DNA of 62,632 nt from an uncultured Bacteroidales bacterium (GCA_902801425.1 CADCIQ010000014.1:1-62632), one strand, 5' to 3'. Counted from the stretch's first letter, positions 10,501 to 20,025 are shown. Numbers and translations are program-made. The notes: a model not told the origin generated them from the letters alone.

Positions 10501-10853
10501 ACCAGAGCCGAGCAGTGAACTATCGCTGGCGTGTGGAAGGTGACATCGCACAAATCCCACGTGCTCTCCGTGACTACGGCTACAACTATCTGGGTAGCGA
10601 CCGCTTCATAGAGGACGGCTCATTCATCCGTCTCAACTACTCACAGATCAGCTACTCACTACCAACTGCAACCATCAAGAAGTGGGGATTGACCAAGCTC
10701 AGCTTCTATCTGTCAGCCAACAACCTGTTTGTCATCACCAAGTACTCAGGTTCTGACCCAGAGGTAGGCTATGGTGGCTATGGTGTATCTGAGGACAATG
10801 CACAGACACCACGTGCTAAGTCTGCTACATTAGGTATTACCGTACAGTTCTAA
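7470..10853 (+). CDS. SusC-family TonB-dependent transporter 1
   Basis: This is an outer-membrane importer for oligosaccharides working with SusD1. After the signal peptide (ending near FAQ) comes a carboxypeptidase-regulatory-like domain (GQIISGTVTDAMGPVM, about 50-130), a TonB plug with LQGRIAGLDIV and SVLKDATATAIWGSQGANG, then a long barrel ending in the aromatic residue of TVQF. The 1127-aa length is typical. Residues 14-26 (SGSLPTGEGGGRV) are encoded by a copy of an intergenic repeat, giving an unusually long, Gly-rich n-region. No ATG lies between the repeat and the hydrophobic core, so the start at 7470 is kept. SusD1 follows after 29 nt. Confidence 0.96.
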   Translation: MNKLYKKLTALSHSGSLPTGEGGGRVRCLGVLFSLLLFSGSAFAQEAGQIISGTVTDAMGPVMMANVVEIDASNRIVSSTKTDINGNFSFKIKDPKHKLRFSFVGLKTKTIPIKGEVYEVKLEDATTLSEVTVTSKRRSGGSGLSIPKDEMSTANQSIDMKEFEGLSMTTVDEALQGRIAGLDIVANSGNLGSGTSMRLRGVSSINGDANPLIVVNGNVWETDRDSDIDLTSANDEKFAELLNVNPEDIESISVLKDATATAIWGSQGANGVIEIKTKRGVRGKTRVAYSYRITATKQPKGYRLLNGDEYTMLLKESYFNPRLSSTASDIVEINYDPTNPNGWNNFNKNTDWIDEVTKVGLRQNHYVSLTGGGEKANFRIAAGYDNETGSVIKQRLDRLSSRVALDYFISDRIKIVSDIAFTYTDNQKNYDNLLGIAYKYMPNVSVYEMDINNNPTGDYFLLPTTISNALSDQLPDFGKGVVTSRLNPVALANLATNNENTYKITPEFQLHYDLLGTDNDKTRLKYEGKIVFDIFNQYQESFLPAELVVGSWSSKYKNRGTSYSYKSLGIATTHTLTFTPHFENEDHSMMMMLRGQLNDGSSKSQKTTAYGFPSGSIQNPGAEGRVDGDFTSNAGQWRSIYFTYSLHYAYKSRYMFDFSVRRDGSTKFGPDKRWGTFPAVSLRWNISKEPWVAKNLPWLSMLSFRPGWGIVGKQPNAEYLFYSRYKNGTGYMQQASTYPDNIQLKNLKWEQKMTYNVGVDFGFFDDKLNGNVEVYKQYTSDLLMGNRGIPTSSGYGSLAYDNVGKMENTGWEFNINTNDLLKFGEFGVDFNVTFANNKNVITEMDETCLATLNKEFDRNNGSYLSRVELNKSFGSIYGFRYKGVYQYSEYSPEEIKGVSGPNAPVVRDANGNVILDNHGRTTPMTYCYSGTSARYEFKGGDAIYEDINHDGTINELDIVYLGSSLPKFTGGFGVKFKWGRWSWNNQFNFRYGNKIVNRNRMNLESMYGNGNQSRAVNYRWRVEGDIAQIPRALRDYGYNYLGSDRFIEDGSFIRLNYSQISYSLPTATIKKWGLTKLSFYLSANNLFVITKYSGSDPEVGYGGYGVSEDNAQTPRAKSATLGITVQF

Positions 10854-10882
10854 CGATATTAAGAGATTAAGAAATATAATAT

Positions 10883-12613
10883 ATGAATACTATTAATAAT
10901 ATATATAAGCGCTTGTTTAAGGGAAAGGGCATAGTGTGTGCATCACTTCTTGCCTCTGGTCTCTCACTTGCGTCTTGTTCCGATTATCTCGAGATTCTTC
11001 CTTTGAATGAGGTGGTACTTGAGAACTATTGGACAAAGAAAGATGATGTAACCAGTGTGCTTAGTGGATGCTATGAGTCACTTGCTTCTGAGGGATGTCT
11101 CGACCACATGAACGTGTGGGGAGAGCTTCGCTCTGAGAATCTCGTTAGGGGTAGCAACCCAGATAACAAGTACTCTGAAATTCTGAAGGAGAACATCCTG
11201 CCAACAAACGACCTTACAAAGTGGGAGGATCTCTATAAGACCATCAACCGCTGTAACACCGTTCTTGCATACGCAGAGGGCGTGCAGAAACTTGATCCTA
11301 ACTACACAGAGGCACAGATGCGCGCCAATAAGGCAGAGGCAACCTTTATCCGCGACCTTTGCTATTTCTATCTCATCAGGGCATTCCGTGACGTTCCAAT
11401 GGTCTTCGAGCCAAGTATCGACGATACAAAGGAATATATGGTACCTGCAACTCCTATGAACCAAGCATTGAAGATGCTCTCCGACGACCTTGAAAGTGTC
11501 AAGAATGATGCCGTTCTTCGCTATGTTGATGATAGCAAAATGACAAATTCAGAGGCTGCATCTCAGGCATACGAGAACTGTTCAAAGGTAACCCGCGTGG
11601 CAATATATGCTCTTCTTGCCGACATCTATCTCTGGCGTGGAGAATACGACAAGGCTATCTCTTGCTGTGACTATGTAATCAACTTCAAGAAGAATCAGTA
11701 CGAAGAGAGGGTTTCCAATATAGGACAGATGAGCGATATGTTTGTCTTCGATGGTATTCCAATGATCCGTGAGAGCTATGCCAATTCAAAGATCTGCGGT
11801 AATGCATATACAGAGATCTTTGGTAATGGTTTCTCATTTGAAAGTCTCTTCGAACTTGGTTACAGCAAGTGTTCCTACGATAACAAATATACAAGCGGTT
11901 CATATATGAGCGGTAGTGCGGGAAGAATGGGACGTTACTCTGCTCCAGAGGATTACTACCAGAATGTATGGACGGGTAACAATGTATATTTCGCTAAGAA
12001 TGATTGCCGTGTATATGAGAATATCTCAGAAGATAACGGTCATTTCTTTATAACAAAATATTGGTTCGCGCAGACACAACTTGATATTGACAATGTCACA
12101 GACTATAAGAGCCTAAAGTTTGGTTATTCTCCACGCTCAACAGATAGGTCTAACTGGATTTTCTACCGTCTTTCAGACGTTATGCTGATAAAGGCAGAGG
12201 CATGTATTATGAAGAATGATGGCGATTTCCGTACAGCATTCACTCTTATTAATGCCATCAACAAGCGTGCTCGTAACTATACGGAGAATGTAAAGAATGA
12301 TTCTCTCGCATTCTCTACCTATAGCTCAAGCAGGGAGGAAATGGAAAAACTCCTCATGCTGGAACGTAAGAGAGAGTTCATGTTTGAAGGAAAGCGTTGG
12401 TTCGACCTTGTTAGAAAGTCACTTCGTGATAATAACACAAGCTATCTTGCCAATGAGGCTACTCAGAAGCAGAAGGAAAATGCCGTGGCTATCAAAATCC
12501 AGCTTGCCGACATCAATGCAATCTTCTGGCCTTACAACAGGGATGAGCTGAAGAAGAACCTTCTGCTCAAACAGAATTCCGCTTATAGTGATACTGAGGA
12601 TTTCCAGAAGTAA
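10883..12613 (+). CDS. SusD-family surface glycan-binding lipoprotein 1
   Basis: SusD proteins cap the SusC barrel and bind glycan. The lipobox LASC gives lipid Cys32, followed by the typical SusD opening SDYLEILPLNEVVLENYW. TPR-like helices run through the N-terminal half (WEDLYKTINRCNTVLAYAEG; ATFIRDLCYFYLIRAF), and the C-terminal half has the family signature LERKREFMFEGKRWFDLVR. The 576-aa length fits. It is translated 29 nt after SusC1, and a GC-rich repeat pair follows before the next gene. Confidence 0.95.
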   Translation: MNTINNIYKRLFKGKGIVCASLLASGLSLASCSDYLEILPLNEVVLENYWTKKDDVTSVLSGCYESLASEGCLDHMNVWGELRSENLVRGSNPDNKYSEILKENILPTNDLTKWEDLYKTINRCNTVLAYAEGVQKLDPNYTEAQMRANKAEATFIRDLCYFYLIRAFRDVPMVFEPSIDDTKEYMVPATPMNQALKMLSDDLESVKNDAVLRYVDDSKMTNSEAASQAYENCSKVTRVAIYALLADIYLWRGEYDKAISCCDYVINFKKNQYEERVSNIGQMSDMFVFDGIPMIRESYANSKICGNAYTEIFGNGFSFESLFELGYSKCSYDNKYTSGSYMSGSAGRMGRYSAPEDYYQNVWTGNNVYFAKNDCRVYENISEDNGHFFITKYWFAQTQLDIDNVTDYKSLKFGYSPRSTDRSNWIFYRLSDVMLIKAEACIMKNDGDFRTAFTLINAINKRARNYTENVKNDSLAFSTYSSSREEMEKLLMLERKREFMFEGKRWFDLVRKSLRDNNTSYLANEATQKQKENAVAIKIQLADINAIFWPYNRDELKKNLLLKQNSAYSDTEDFQK

Positions 12614-12616
12614 AAA

Positions 12617-12758
12617 AAGTCCCTTCCTGACCTCCCCGAGGGGAGGAGAGGGAGAGCTTGACACAATGAATAATTAATAATGAGTAATTAATAATGAATG
12701 ACTGAATCAGCTTTCGCCTTTCAGTTCCCTCCCTACGGAGGATGGCGGGGGAGAGGCT
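12617..12758. repeat. Composite GC-rich inverted repeat upstream of FAS lipoprotein 2
   Basis: The left arm is about 12617-12660 (CCTCCCCGAGGGGAGG core) and the right arm about 12711-12758 (CTCCCTACGGAGGATGGCGG). The spacer contains two copies of AATTAATAATGA. The right arm ends about 25 nt before the preferred start at 12784. It is a diverged member of the family at 7509 and 19986. Confidence 0.75.
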
Positions 12759-12783
12759 GCAGATAGTTTCTAATTTGTTTATT

Positions 12784-14784
12784 ATGTTTACTATACTATC
12801 AAAAATAAAGCAAAAAGCAATGCGCAAGTCGTTTTATGCACTTCTGCTGTCTTGCTGTATAGCAACCCCGATGCTCTATTCATGCGTTGATAATGACGAC
12901 TTGAGCAACGAGCAGGGTACGTTCTATTCAGCAACAAAGCGCACTGCTGCCGAAATCATTACTGATGCTGCAGACAGATGCAGTATGTTCCAGTCAATAC
13001 TTGAGAAGTCGAACTATTACTCACTTCTCTCTGTATATGGTAACTATACCGTTTTCGCACCTACAAACGATGCTATAAATAAATATGTGGTAGAAAACCA
13101 TTATTCTTCTTTCGACGCATTGTTGCAGGACGTATCGCGTTGTGATACCATAGCACGTACCCATATCATCAAGGACGGTGCTTTTTTCACTACCGATGTT
13201 AGTGACGGTGCCCTTCCACAGATGAATATGGATGACCGCTATCTCGTCATGACCTGTGATAGTGATGCCCAGAACAATAACCAGCTTCGTATCTTCGTAA
13301 ACAAGCGTTCATTGCTTGTCGAGAAGAATGACTCTGCTACCAATGGCGTTGTCCACATCATTGACCGTGTCATAACCCCAAGTAATGACTTCCTTCCTGA
13401 CCTTATGGCTGAGGACACTACAATCACCCTGTTTGTAGAGGCACTCAAATATACTCACATGGACGATTCGCTTACAAAGTACATCGATGATCATTACTCT
13501 GTATCTGAGGACTCCATCAATGGTGAAATTGCCAAGGTGAGATATGGTGGTCGTGACAACAAGGTTACATATCCACGCAAGAGATATTTCAAGTTCACCG
13601 CTTTCGTAGAGCCTAACTCTGTATTTGCCAAGAAAGGCATCAAGACTCTTGATGACTTGAAGGCATACGCAAAGAAGGTGTACGACGCTACCTATCCTGA
13701 TGATGCAGGTAAATATGACAATGACCCAACCAACCGCAAGAACCCACTCAACCGCTTTGTGAGCTATCACCTCATGGATCGTATAGGTAACTATAGCGAC
13801 TGGGCACCTTCAGGTCGTTTCCTTACCGAGTGTACTGTAACATCGGCTATTGATGCAGAGGACTTCTGGGAGACAATGTGCCCAGGTACAATGCTCCGTT
13901 TCTGCCGTGCAGGTACTGGTACCACAGGTGGTCTCTATGCTAACCGCAAGGGTGTTGGTACAAAATACACAGTGAAGGGTGTCAAGGTGCTCACGGCATC
14001 AGAGTCTGGTAAGTCTGAGCAGCAGGCACTCAATGGCACATACCTCTATCTTGATGACATCCTCGAGTACTCTACCAAGGTACGCGATGAAGTTCTCAGT
14101 TGCCGTATGCGTATTGACGCAACGACTCTTAGCGCAGACTTCATGAATCAGGGCTGCCGTTTCAATGACGAGGCAGGCGCACTGAACGATCGCCTGTATG
14201 CTCTCAAGCAAGGCAAGATCAAGGGTTGGAAGATTTCCGACGATACATTCCTTGCCGTTCACCCAGCAGAGCTTTCATGGTCTTCATATCTCGGCAATGC
14301 CATTTGTATCAAGGGACAGTATGATGTTCAGTTCAAGTTGCCACCTGTGCCATCAGGAACATACGAGATCCGTATGGGTTATGTTGCAGGTGAGGAGCGT
14401 GGTGTAGTTCAGGTATATCTCAACAATGAGCCATGTGGCATTCCTGTTGACCTTACATACGGTACATGGAATCTTCAGGACATAGTGGGAGATATCTCAG
14501 ATACAGAGGACGACGAGCACAACACCGCTATGGACAAGACTCTCCACAACCTCGGATATATGAGAGGTATGGACTCTTATCGTAAGCCTGGTATGAACAG
14601 CTTCCGTCAGGACTCTCCTGAGCATCTCCGCCGAATCCTCGCTACTCAGAAACTTGACGAGGGCAAGGAATACTGGCTGAGATTCCGTCAGGTATCTAAG
14701 GGTGACAAGGAGTGGTCATTTGACTATATCGAGCTTTGTCCAAAGGACGTGTATGCAAGTCCTGACGGAGAGGATAGACATTGA
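12784..14784 (+). CDS. Fasciclin (FAS1) lipoprotein 2
   Basis: I chose the ATG at 12784 because its opening (TILSKIK) resembles the openings of the proteins at 14825 and 19947 (KILSK); 12820 is an equally readable alternative. An upstream in-frame ATG at 12742 lies in repeat DNA and is unlikely. Counting from 12820, lipid Cys22 follows MLYS. A clear FAS1 domain covers about residues 30-200 (NYTVFAPTNDAINKYV ... GVVHIIDRVI). A second, degenerate FAS1-like segment (FVSYHLMDRIGNYSDW) and a beta-rich C-terminal domain (about 490-666) follow. It is probably a surface-exposed binding protein of this PUL, cotranscribed with the next fasciclin gene 40 nt downstream. Confidence 0.82.
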   Translation: MFTILSKIKQKAMRKSFYALLLSCCIATPMLYSCVDNDDLSNEQGTFYSATKRTAAEIITDAADRCSMFQSILEKSNYYSLLSVYGNYTVFAPTNDAINKYVVENHYSSFDALLQDVSRCDTIARTHIIKDGAFFTTDVSDGALPQMNMDDRYLVMTCDSDAQNNNQLRIFVNKRSLLVEKNDSATNGVVHIIDRVITPSNDFLPDLMAEDTTITLFVEALKYTHMDDSLTKYIDDHYSVSEDSINGEIAKVRYGGRDNKVTYPRKRYFKFTAFVEPNSVFAKKGIKTLDDLKAYAKKVYDATYPDDAGKYDNDPTNRKNPLNRFVSYHLMDRIGNYSDWAPSGRFLTECTVTSAIDAEDFWETMCPGTMLRFCRAGTGTTGGLYANRKGVGTKYTVKGVKVLTASESGKSEQQALNGTYLYLDDILEYSTKVRDEVLSCRMRIDATTLSADFMNQGCRFNDEAGALNDRLYALKQGKIKGWKISDDTFLAVHPAELSWSSYLGNAICIKGQYDVQFKLPPVPSGTYEIRMGYVAGEERGVVQVYLNNEPCGIPVDLTYGTWNLQDIVGDISDTEDDEHNTAMDKTLHNLGYMRGMDSYRKPGMNSFRQDSPEHLRRILATQKLDEGKEYWLRFRQVSKGDKEWSFDYIELCPKDVYASPDGEDRH

Positions 14785-14824
14785 TTCTAATTAATAATTA
14801 ATAATGAATAAATAATAGTTTATA

Positions 14825-16471
14825 ATGAAAATACTATCAAAATATACAAAAAGTCCTCTGATGGCGTTGCTGTCTGTAATACTCCCCCTTGGGGGGGTGG
14901 GGGGCTTCCTTTCCTCCTGCTCTGACTGGGACGACCACTATGAGAATGAGGCTGCCAATGGTGCCAACCTCACTCTATGGGATGCAATCAAGCAGCGTAG
15001 CGAACTGAGTGATTTTGCCGAGGTCCTTGAGAAGACAATGGTATTCCGTCAGCATAAGAAGACGCCTGTAAGCTATGCAGAAGTATTGAAGGGCGGGCGC
15101 TCTTTCACCTTGTTTGCACCAGTCAATGGTACATTTAACAAGGACTCCATCCTTTCACTCGTCATCACGGCAAAGGGTGACTCTGCGGTAGAGCGTTTCT
15201 TTGTATGGAATCATCTTTCACAGAACCTTGTCTCTTCTGACGGTACGAACAAGAAGTTCCGTATGCTCAACTATAAGAATGTATCATTTGCCAATAATAC
15301 AGTTAACGAAGTTTCTGTAAAGGAGAGTAACATTCACAGCAAGAACGGCATCATGCACGTGATGAACGATCAGCTACCTTATATGAAGACCATCTATGAG
15401 GCATTGGTTGCTCTTCCACAGTTCAAGTCACACGGTGAATTCCTTGCTTCTTACAACGAGGATGTCTTCGATGAGGATGCAAGCGTAAGCAGTGGTGTGG
15501 TTGACGGTAAGAAGGTATATGTGGACTCTGTTGTGTATGAGCGCAACAAGCTTGTCAATGCCATTGGCTATATTGACGAGGAGGATTCTACGTATCATGT
15601 GGTAGTTCCTACAGAAGCAGGATGGAACAAGGCATTGAAAGAGGCAATGGAGTGCTTCGTATTCCCAAAGAACAATCCCAAGGCAGACTCCCTTCAGCGT
15701 TACTATGCATATCGTGCCCTTATGGATAATGCCGTTTTCAGTGAAACGACGCAGCCAAGCATTAATGATAGTGTAAGGTCAAAATGGTACAGTAGATTAT
15801 ATCCAGAGTATAGCGTTTTCTACAAGCCATTCAGCAGTGATGGTATCTTCGGTAAGGCAAAGGAGAGAATCAGTTGCAGCAATGGTACAATCTATGCTAC
15901 CGACGAATGGGTGTTCGACCCAGCCGTGACCTATCAGAGAAAGATTGCGGTAGAAGCTGATTATTCAAGTAATATTCCAACCTACGACGGCAAGACGACA
16001 ACACTCGTACCAACACAGGTAATGAACAAGGACGTAACAGAAGGCTGGTTCATGCACGTAAAGCCTACTGGCGGTAATAGTAACTGGTCTGTAACATACA
16101 CACTTAGAGATATAGTATCAGGTAAAGATGTAGTATCAGGCAAGTACGATATTGATATAAAGGTTCTTCCTAAGTCAATTGTCGGTGGAGAGAACAAGCG
16201 TCCATGCCGTTTCACGGCAACAATCAACTATTACGATGAAGATGGTAAGGAACAGCATTATGTATGCAACGATGGTTCGCCTATAAATACCAACCCAGAT
16301 GAGATTGACGTTATAAGAGTTGCAACCTTCAAGTTCCCTACTTGCAACTACGGGCAGTCGGTAGGCCAGCCAACAATAACACTGACCTGCAATATCCGTC
16401 CTAACGAGAATGCAAAGTATGACCGTAACTTCTATCTTGACACGATAGTACTCAAGAGAGCGAAGGAATGA
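14825..16471 (+). CDS. Fasciclin (FAS1) lipoprotein 3
   Basis: Lipid Cys32 follows FLSS. One FAS1 domain spans about 50-185 (SFTLFAPVNGTFNKDS ... NGIMHVMNDQLPY), a diverged second about 190-350 (YHVVVPTEAGWNKAL), and the C-terminal 170 residues look like a beta-sandwich that could bind carbohydrate. The signal peptide contains LPLGGVGGF, encoded by a GC-rich inverted repeat (14880-14911). SusC2 follows after 117 nt. The function is inferred to be surface binding or scaffolding; the ligand is unknown. Confidence 0.8.
   Translation: MKILSKYTKSPLMALLSVILPLGGVGGFLSSCSDWDDHYENEAANGANLTLWDAIKQRSELSDFAEVLEKTMVFRQHKKTPVSYAEVLKGGRSFTLFAPVNGTFNKDSILSLVITAKGDSAVERFFVWNHLSQNLVSSDGTNKKFRMLNYKNVSFANNTVNEVSVKESNIHSKNGIMHVMNDQLPYMKTIYEALVALPQFKSHGEFLASYNEDVFDEDASVSSGVVDGKKVYVDSVVYERNKLVNAIGYIDEEDSTYHVVVPTEAGWNKALKEAMECFVFPKNNPKADSLQRYYAYRALMDNAVFSETTQPSINDSVRSKWYSRLYPEYSVFYKPFSSDGIFGKAKERISCSNGTIYATDEWVFDPAVTYQRKIAVEADYSSNIPTYDGKTTTLVPTQVMNKDVTEGWFMHVKPTGGNSNWSVTYTLRDIVSGKDVVSGKYDIDIKVLPKSIVGGENKRPCRFTATINYYDEDGKEQHYVCNDGSPINTNPDEIDVIRVATFKFPTCNYGQSVGQPTITLTCNIRPNENAKYDRNFYLDTIVLKRAKE
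14880..14911. repeat. GC-rich repeat inside the signal peptide of FAS lipoprotein 3
   Basis: The core CTCCCCCTTGGGGGGG is palindromic and resembles the CCCCTTGGGG cores at 216-230 and about 42215. It is in frame and adds Gly-rich residues between n-region and lipobox. Confidence 0.65.
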
Positions 16472-16588
16472 TAATGGAATAGTGATAAATATACTGTTTG
16501 GCTATTTGCTATATACAATTTCGAAAAGGAATTGTAGAAGGTAAATCCATAAATAGTAAATATTATTTGATAATTCGTAATAAAAAAA

Positions 16589-19500
16589 ATGAATAATATA
16601 AACAAGAAATACGAGATGGCAAAGCGTACCCCATTCTTCGGTCTTCTCGCTTCCCTTCTTCTCTCTACCTCCATTGCATCTGCCAAGGAGATAAGGGGTC
16701 AGGTGACTGATGCTGCAACAGGCAAGCCATTACAGGGTGTGAGTATCGAGGCATACGGTAATAGCAAGTTTGCTGCCATCACAGACGTTAACGGCAGATA
16801 CTTCATCAGCGTGCCTGACAATGTGTCAAGCCTCTATATGCGTGTGGAGGGCTGTCTGTCACAGCAGGTGGCTATAGGTAAAGACCTGACCAAGGTCGAT
16901 GCCAGGATGTACAGCGATGTATTCTCAAACTCATATACGCGCTCAACCGAGGCTGTGAAGCTCTCTTCTGCTTCAGAATTTAACAACAACGTAGAGATGA
17001 GCATCGACCCATTGATTCAGCAGCGTCTTAATGGACAGATTCGCACCATAGACCATAGCGGTATTGAGGGTGGCGGTAGCGTGATGCTCATCAATGGTAT
17101 CAATTCCCTTTCACGCAACGCTCAGCCACTCGTGGTGATTGACGGCGTTATCATGGATATGCAGTATGATCGCTCGCTGATTCATGAGGGATATTTCAAC
17201 AATATCCTTGCCAACATCAACGTGAACGACATTGACAAGGTTGAGGTGCTGAAAAACGGTACGGCAATCTATGGCGCAAAGGGTGCAAACGGTGTGCTCC
17301 TCATCACCACGAAGCGTTGTAAGAGCATGACAACAAAGATTGACGTGACTCTCGGTGGCAAGTTCCAGCTTCAGCCAACTACAGCCACAATGATGGATGC
17401 AAACGACTACCGCACATACGCTACAGAGTTGCTTAACGGCCTTACCACATCAGTAAATGGCATGAAGTTCCTCGTCAACGACCCTAACTATTACTACTAC
17501 AATCAGTATCACAACAATACTGACTGGAAGAAAGAAGTATATCGCAATGCCTTCACTCAGTCATACGGCATCAATGTGCAGGGTGGTGATGACGTGGCAA
17601 GCTATAACGTGAGCGTAGGCTACAGTCTGGCTAACGAGACATTGAAGGAGAGTGACTTCTCTCGTTTCGACCTGCGTATCAATACGGATATCGAGGTTAT
17701 CAAGGACCTGAACGTGCGCTTTGACGTATCGTTCAGCGATGTTGACCGCGGTCTGTTTGATATGGGTGTAAGCAGAAACCTGGAAAGTGGTACACCAACA
17801 GCACCAAGCTTCCTCGCACTCACGAAGTCACCATTTGTGTCACCTTATGCAATTGACATCATGGGCAACCAGAGTTCATATCTCGCAGAGGCTGACGACT
17901 ATTTGGTAAGCGAGTTAGGTACTTCATACCAATATCGATACAATGACATCACGCTGGCAAACCCTACCGCAATACTGGAATACGGAACAGGTGACAACCG
18001 TAATAACTTAGGAAACCGACTCGTGTCATTCTCGGTTAATCCTAAGTACAAGATAAACAAGTATCTCAGCGTGGAGGAGGCTTTCAATTTCTCCCTCGTA
18101 AACACCAATGAGGACTATTATCTCCCTATTTCGGGTGTGCCTACATTCACTATGCCAGACTGGTGTACAGATAATGGATGGTATTATGCACATAATATCC
18201 GCCAGTCAATGACATCTCGTCAGAATACCGTTCAGAGTGATACTCGTTTAAAGTGGGAGAACACATACGGCGCTAATGCAATAAAGCTGACTGCCGGAGT
18301 ACGCTATATAAACAGTAAATATAGATATAACTTCCAGAGGGGTTATAATACGGGTAACGACAAGACCCCTAATATGTCAACAGGACTTGCATACAAGTCA
18401 AAGAGTGGTGCTGATGACAAGTACATAGATTTCACTAACTATCTTGTAGCCGACTACAACTATGCCCAGAAACTTTACGTTACGGCAGGGCTTTCAGCAA
18501 TGGCTTCTTCACGCTTTGGTAAGGATGCCGTAGGTCTCAAGGCTCTGGGAACTGTATGGGGCATATTCCCAAGCTTGCAGGCTTCATACGTTATCTCTAA
18601 TGAGAACTGGCTTGCCAAGGTAAAGGGTATTGACTATCTCCGCTTCAATGCAGGTATTGACATTACCGGTAACGATGACATTGACTATACTGCCTCACGC
18701 ACATACTTCATTGCAAAGACAATGCTCACCGAGGAAGTAAACACAAAGAGCCTCGGCAACGTGGGTAACAGTAATCTGAAGTGGGAGACCACACGCCGTG
18801 TGAATCTCGGCTTTGAGGGTAACTTCATTGACAACCGCCTGCACGTTAACTTCAACTGGTTCAGCAGTTGGACATCAGGACTCGTAGCACTCCGTCACCT
18901 TGCATGGACAAGTGGTCTTGACGTGAACTATGCTAATGGTGGCAAGCTTAAGAACACTGGTTACAACCTCGATATGTCATACCGTATGCTCAACACCAAG
19001 GACTGGCACTGGGAACTGGGCGCAAGCGTTGGTCACTATAAGAACAAGGTAACAGAAATAGGAACTGACAACAAGAGCATCCTTACCGATATCTGCAACG
19101 GTACCATTATTACTGCGGTAGGAAATCCTGTAGGAATGTTCTACGGCTACAAGACCGACGGCGTGCTTTCAACAGCAGCACAGGCACAGGCAGCAAACCT
19201 TGGCTATCTGGATAATGCAGGTAAAAAAATAGCGTATGAGGCTGGCGACATGAAGTTTGTTGACCGTGATAACGACGGTATCATCTCAGAGGCTGACCGT
19301 GTGATTATCGGTGATCCTAATCCAGACATCTACGGTAACATATACACACGTCTCAACTGGAAGCACTGGACCCTCGATGCTGCTCTCACCTATTCTCTCG
19401 GCAACGATATCTACAACTATGAGCGTAGCATATTGGAGAGCGGAAGATATTTCTACAACCAGACCACAGCAATGAACAATCGCTGGACAACAGAAGGTCA

Positions 19501-19810
19501 GGTTACAGATATTCCACGAGTTAGCTATCGAGATGCTCAGGGTAATGCCCGTTTCTCTGACCGCTGGATAGAGGATGGTTCTTACCTCCGTCTAAGCAAC
19601 GTGACAATCAACTACTCAATCCCTATCAGCAATACATACATACAGGGTATCACTGTATGGGGTGCAGCATACAATATCTTCACCCTCACACACTATCTCG
19701 GCTCAAACCCAGACTGCTCAATGTCAAGCAACGTGCTCTATCAGGGCATAGACTGCGGTCTCCTCAGTTCTGGCAGAAGCTTCGCAATGGGTGTGAAGAT
19801 TAATCTGTAA
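16589..19810 (+). CDS. SusC-family TonB-dependent transporter 2
   Basis: This 1073-aa outer-membrane importer has a signal peptide ending near IASA, a carboxypeptidase-regulatory-like domain (EIRGQVTDAATGKPLQGVSI), a plug with VMLINGINSLSRNAQPLVVI and VEVLKNGTAIYGAKGANG, and a barrel ending in KINL. The plug start is shorter than in SusC1, SusC3 and SusC4 and lacks the usual VVVGYG-type segment. Met10 (16616) is an alternative start. It pairs with SusD2 at 19947. Confidence 0.94.
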   Translation: MNNINKKYEMAKRTPFFGLLASLLLSTSIASAKEIRGQVTDAATGKPLQGVSIEAYGNSKFAAITDVNGRYFISVPDNVSSLYMRVEGCLSQQVAIGKDLTKVDARMYSDVFSNSYTRSTEAVKLSSASEFNNNVEMSIDPLIQQRLNGQIRTIDHSGIEGGGSVMLINGINSLSRNAQPLVVIDGVIMDMQYDRSLIHEGYFNNILANINVNDIDKVEVLKNGTAIYGAKGANGVLLITTKRCKSMTTKIDVTLGGKFQLQPTTATMMDANDYRTYATELLNGLTTSVNGMKFLVNDPNYYYYNQYHNNTDWKKEVYRNAFTQSYGINVQGGDDVASYNVSVGYSLANETLKESDFSRFDLRINTDIEVIKDLNVRFDVSFSDVDRGLFDMGVSRNLESGTPTAPSFLALTKSPFVSPYAIDIMGNQSSYLAEADDYLVSELGTSYQYRYNDITLANPTAILEYGTGDNRNNLGNRLVSFSVNPKYKINKYLSVEEAFNFSLVNTNEDYYLPISGVPTFTMPDWCTDNGWYYAHNIRQSMTSRQNTVQSDTRLKWENTYGANAIKLTAGVRYINSKYRYNFQRGYNTGNDKTPNMSTGLAYKSKSGADDKYIDFTNYLVADYNYAQKLYVTAGLSAMASSRFGKDAVGLKALGTVWGIFPSLQASYVISNENWLAKVKGIDYLRFNAGIDITGNDDIDYTASRTYFIAKTMLTEEVNTKSLGNVGNSNLKWETTRRVNLGFEGNFIDNRLHVNFNWFSSWTSGLVALRHLAWTSGLDVNYANGGKLKNTGYNLDMSYRMLNTKDWHWELGASVGHYKNKVTEIGTDNKSILTDICNGTIITAVGNPVGMFYGYKTDGVLSTAAQAQAANLGYLDNAGKKIAYEAGDMKFVDRDNDGIISEADRVIIGDPNPDIYGNIYTRLNWKHWTLDAALTYSLGNDIYNYERSILESGRYFYNQTTAMNNRWTTEGQVTDIPRVSYRDAQGNARFSDRWIEDGSYLRLSNVTINYSIPISNTYIQGITVWGAAYNIFTLTHYLGSNPDCSMSSNVLYQGIDCGLLSSGRSFAMGVKINL

Positions 19811-19811
19811 A

Positions 19812-20025
19812 ACAGAGGCCTGAGGTCTCTCCCTCCCGCCCTGACACATACTCCGATGTTATCAACATCGGACTTCCCCCGTAGGGAGGGAGTCGGAGAG
19901 CCGATGGAATTGCAATTATAATTAACAATGAAAAAAGAATAAGAAAATGAAAATATTATCTAAAATATCCTCTTGCCTTGCGCCTTCCGGCTCCCTCCCT
20001 ACGGGGGAGGGCGGGGGGAGAGGCC
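19812..20025. repeat. Composite GC-rich inverted repeat straddling the SusD2 start
   Basis: The left arm (about 19812-19907) includes an inserted perfect hairpin, TCCGATGTT/AACATCGGA (19852-19872). The right arm (19986-20025) is identical over all 40 bp to the reverse complement of 54020-54059. The right arm lies wholly within the SusD2 reading frame, and the start codon 19947 lies in the AT-rich spacer. Confidence 0.9.

Noticed and set aside
12742-12783. Earlier in-frame ATG for FAS lipoprotein 2
   Set aside because: The added residues come from the GC-rich repeat and place the lipobox too far from the start; 12784 or 12820 give normal signal peptides.
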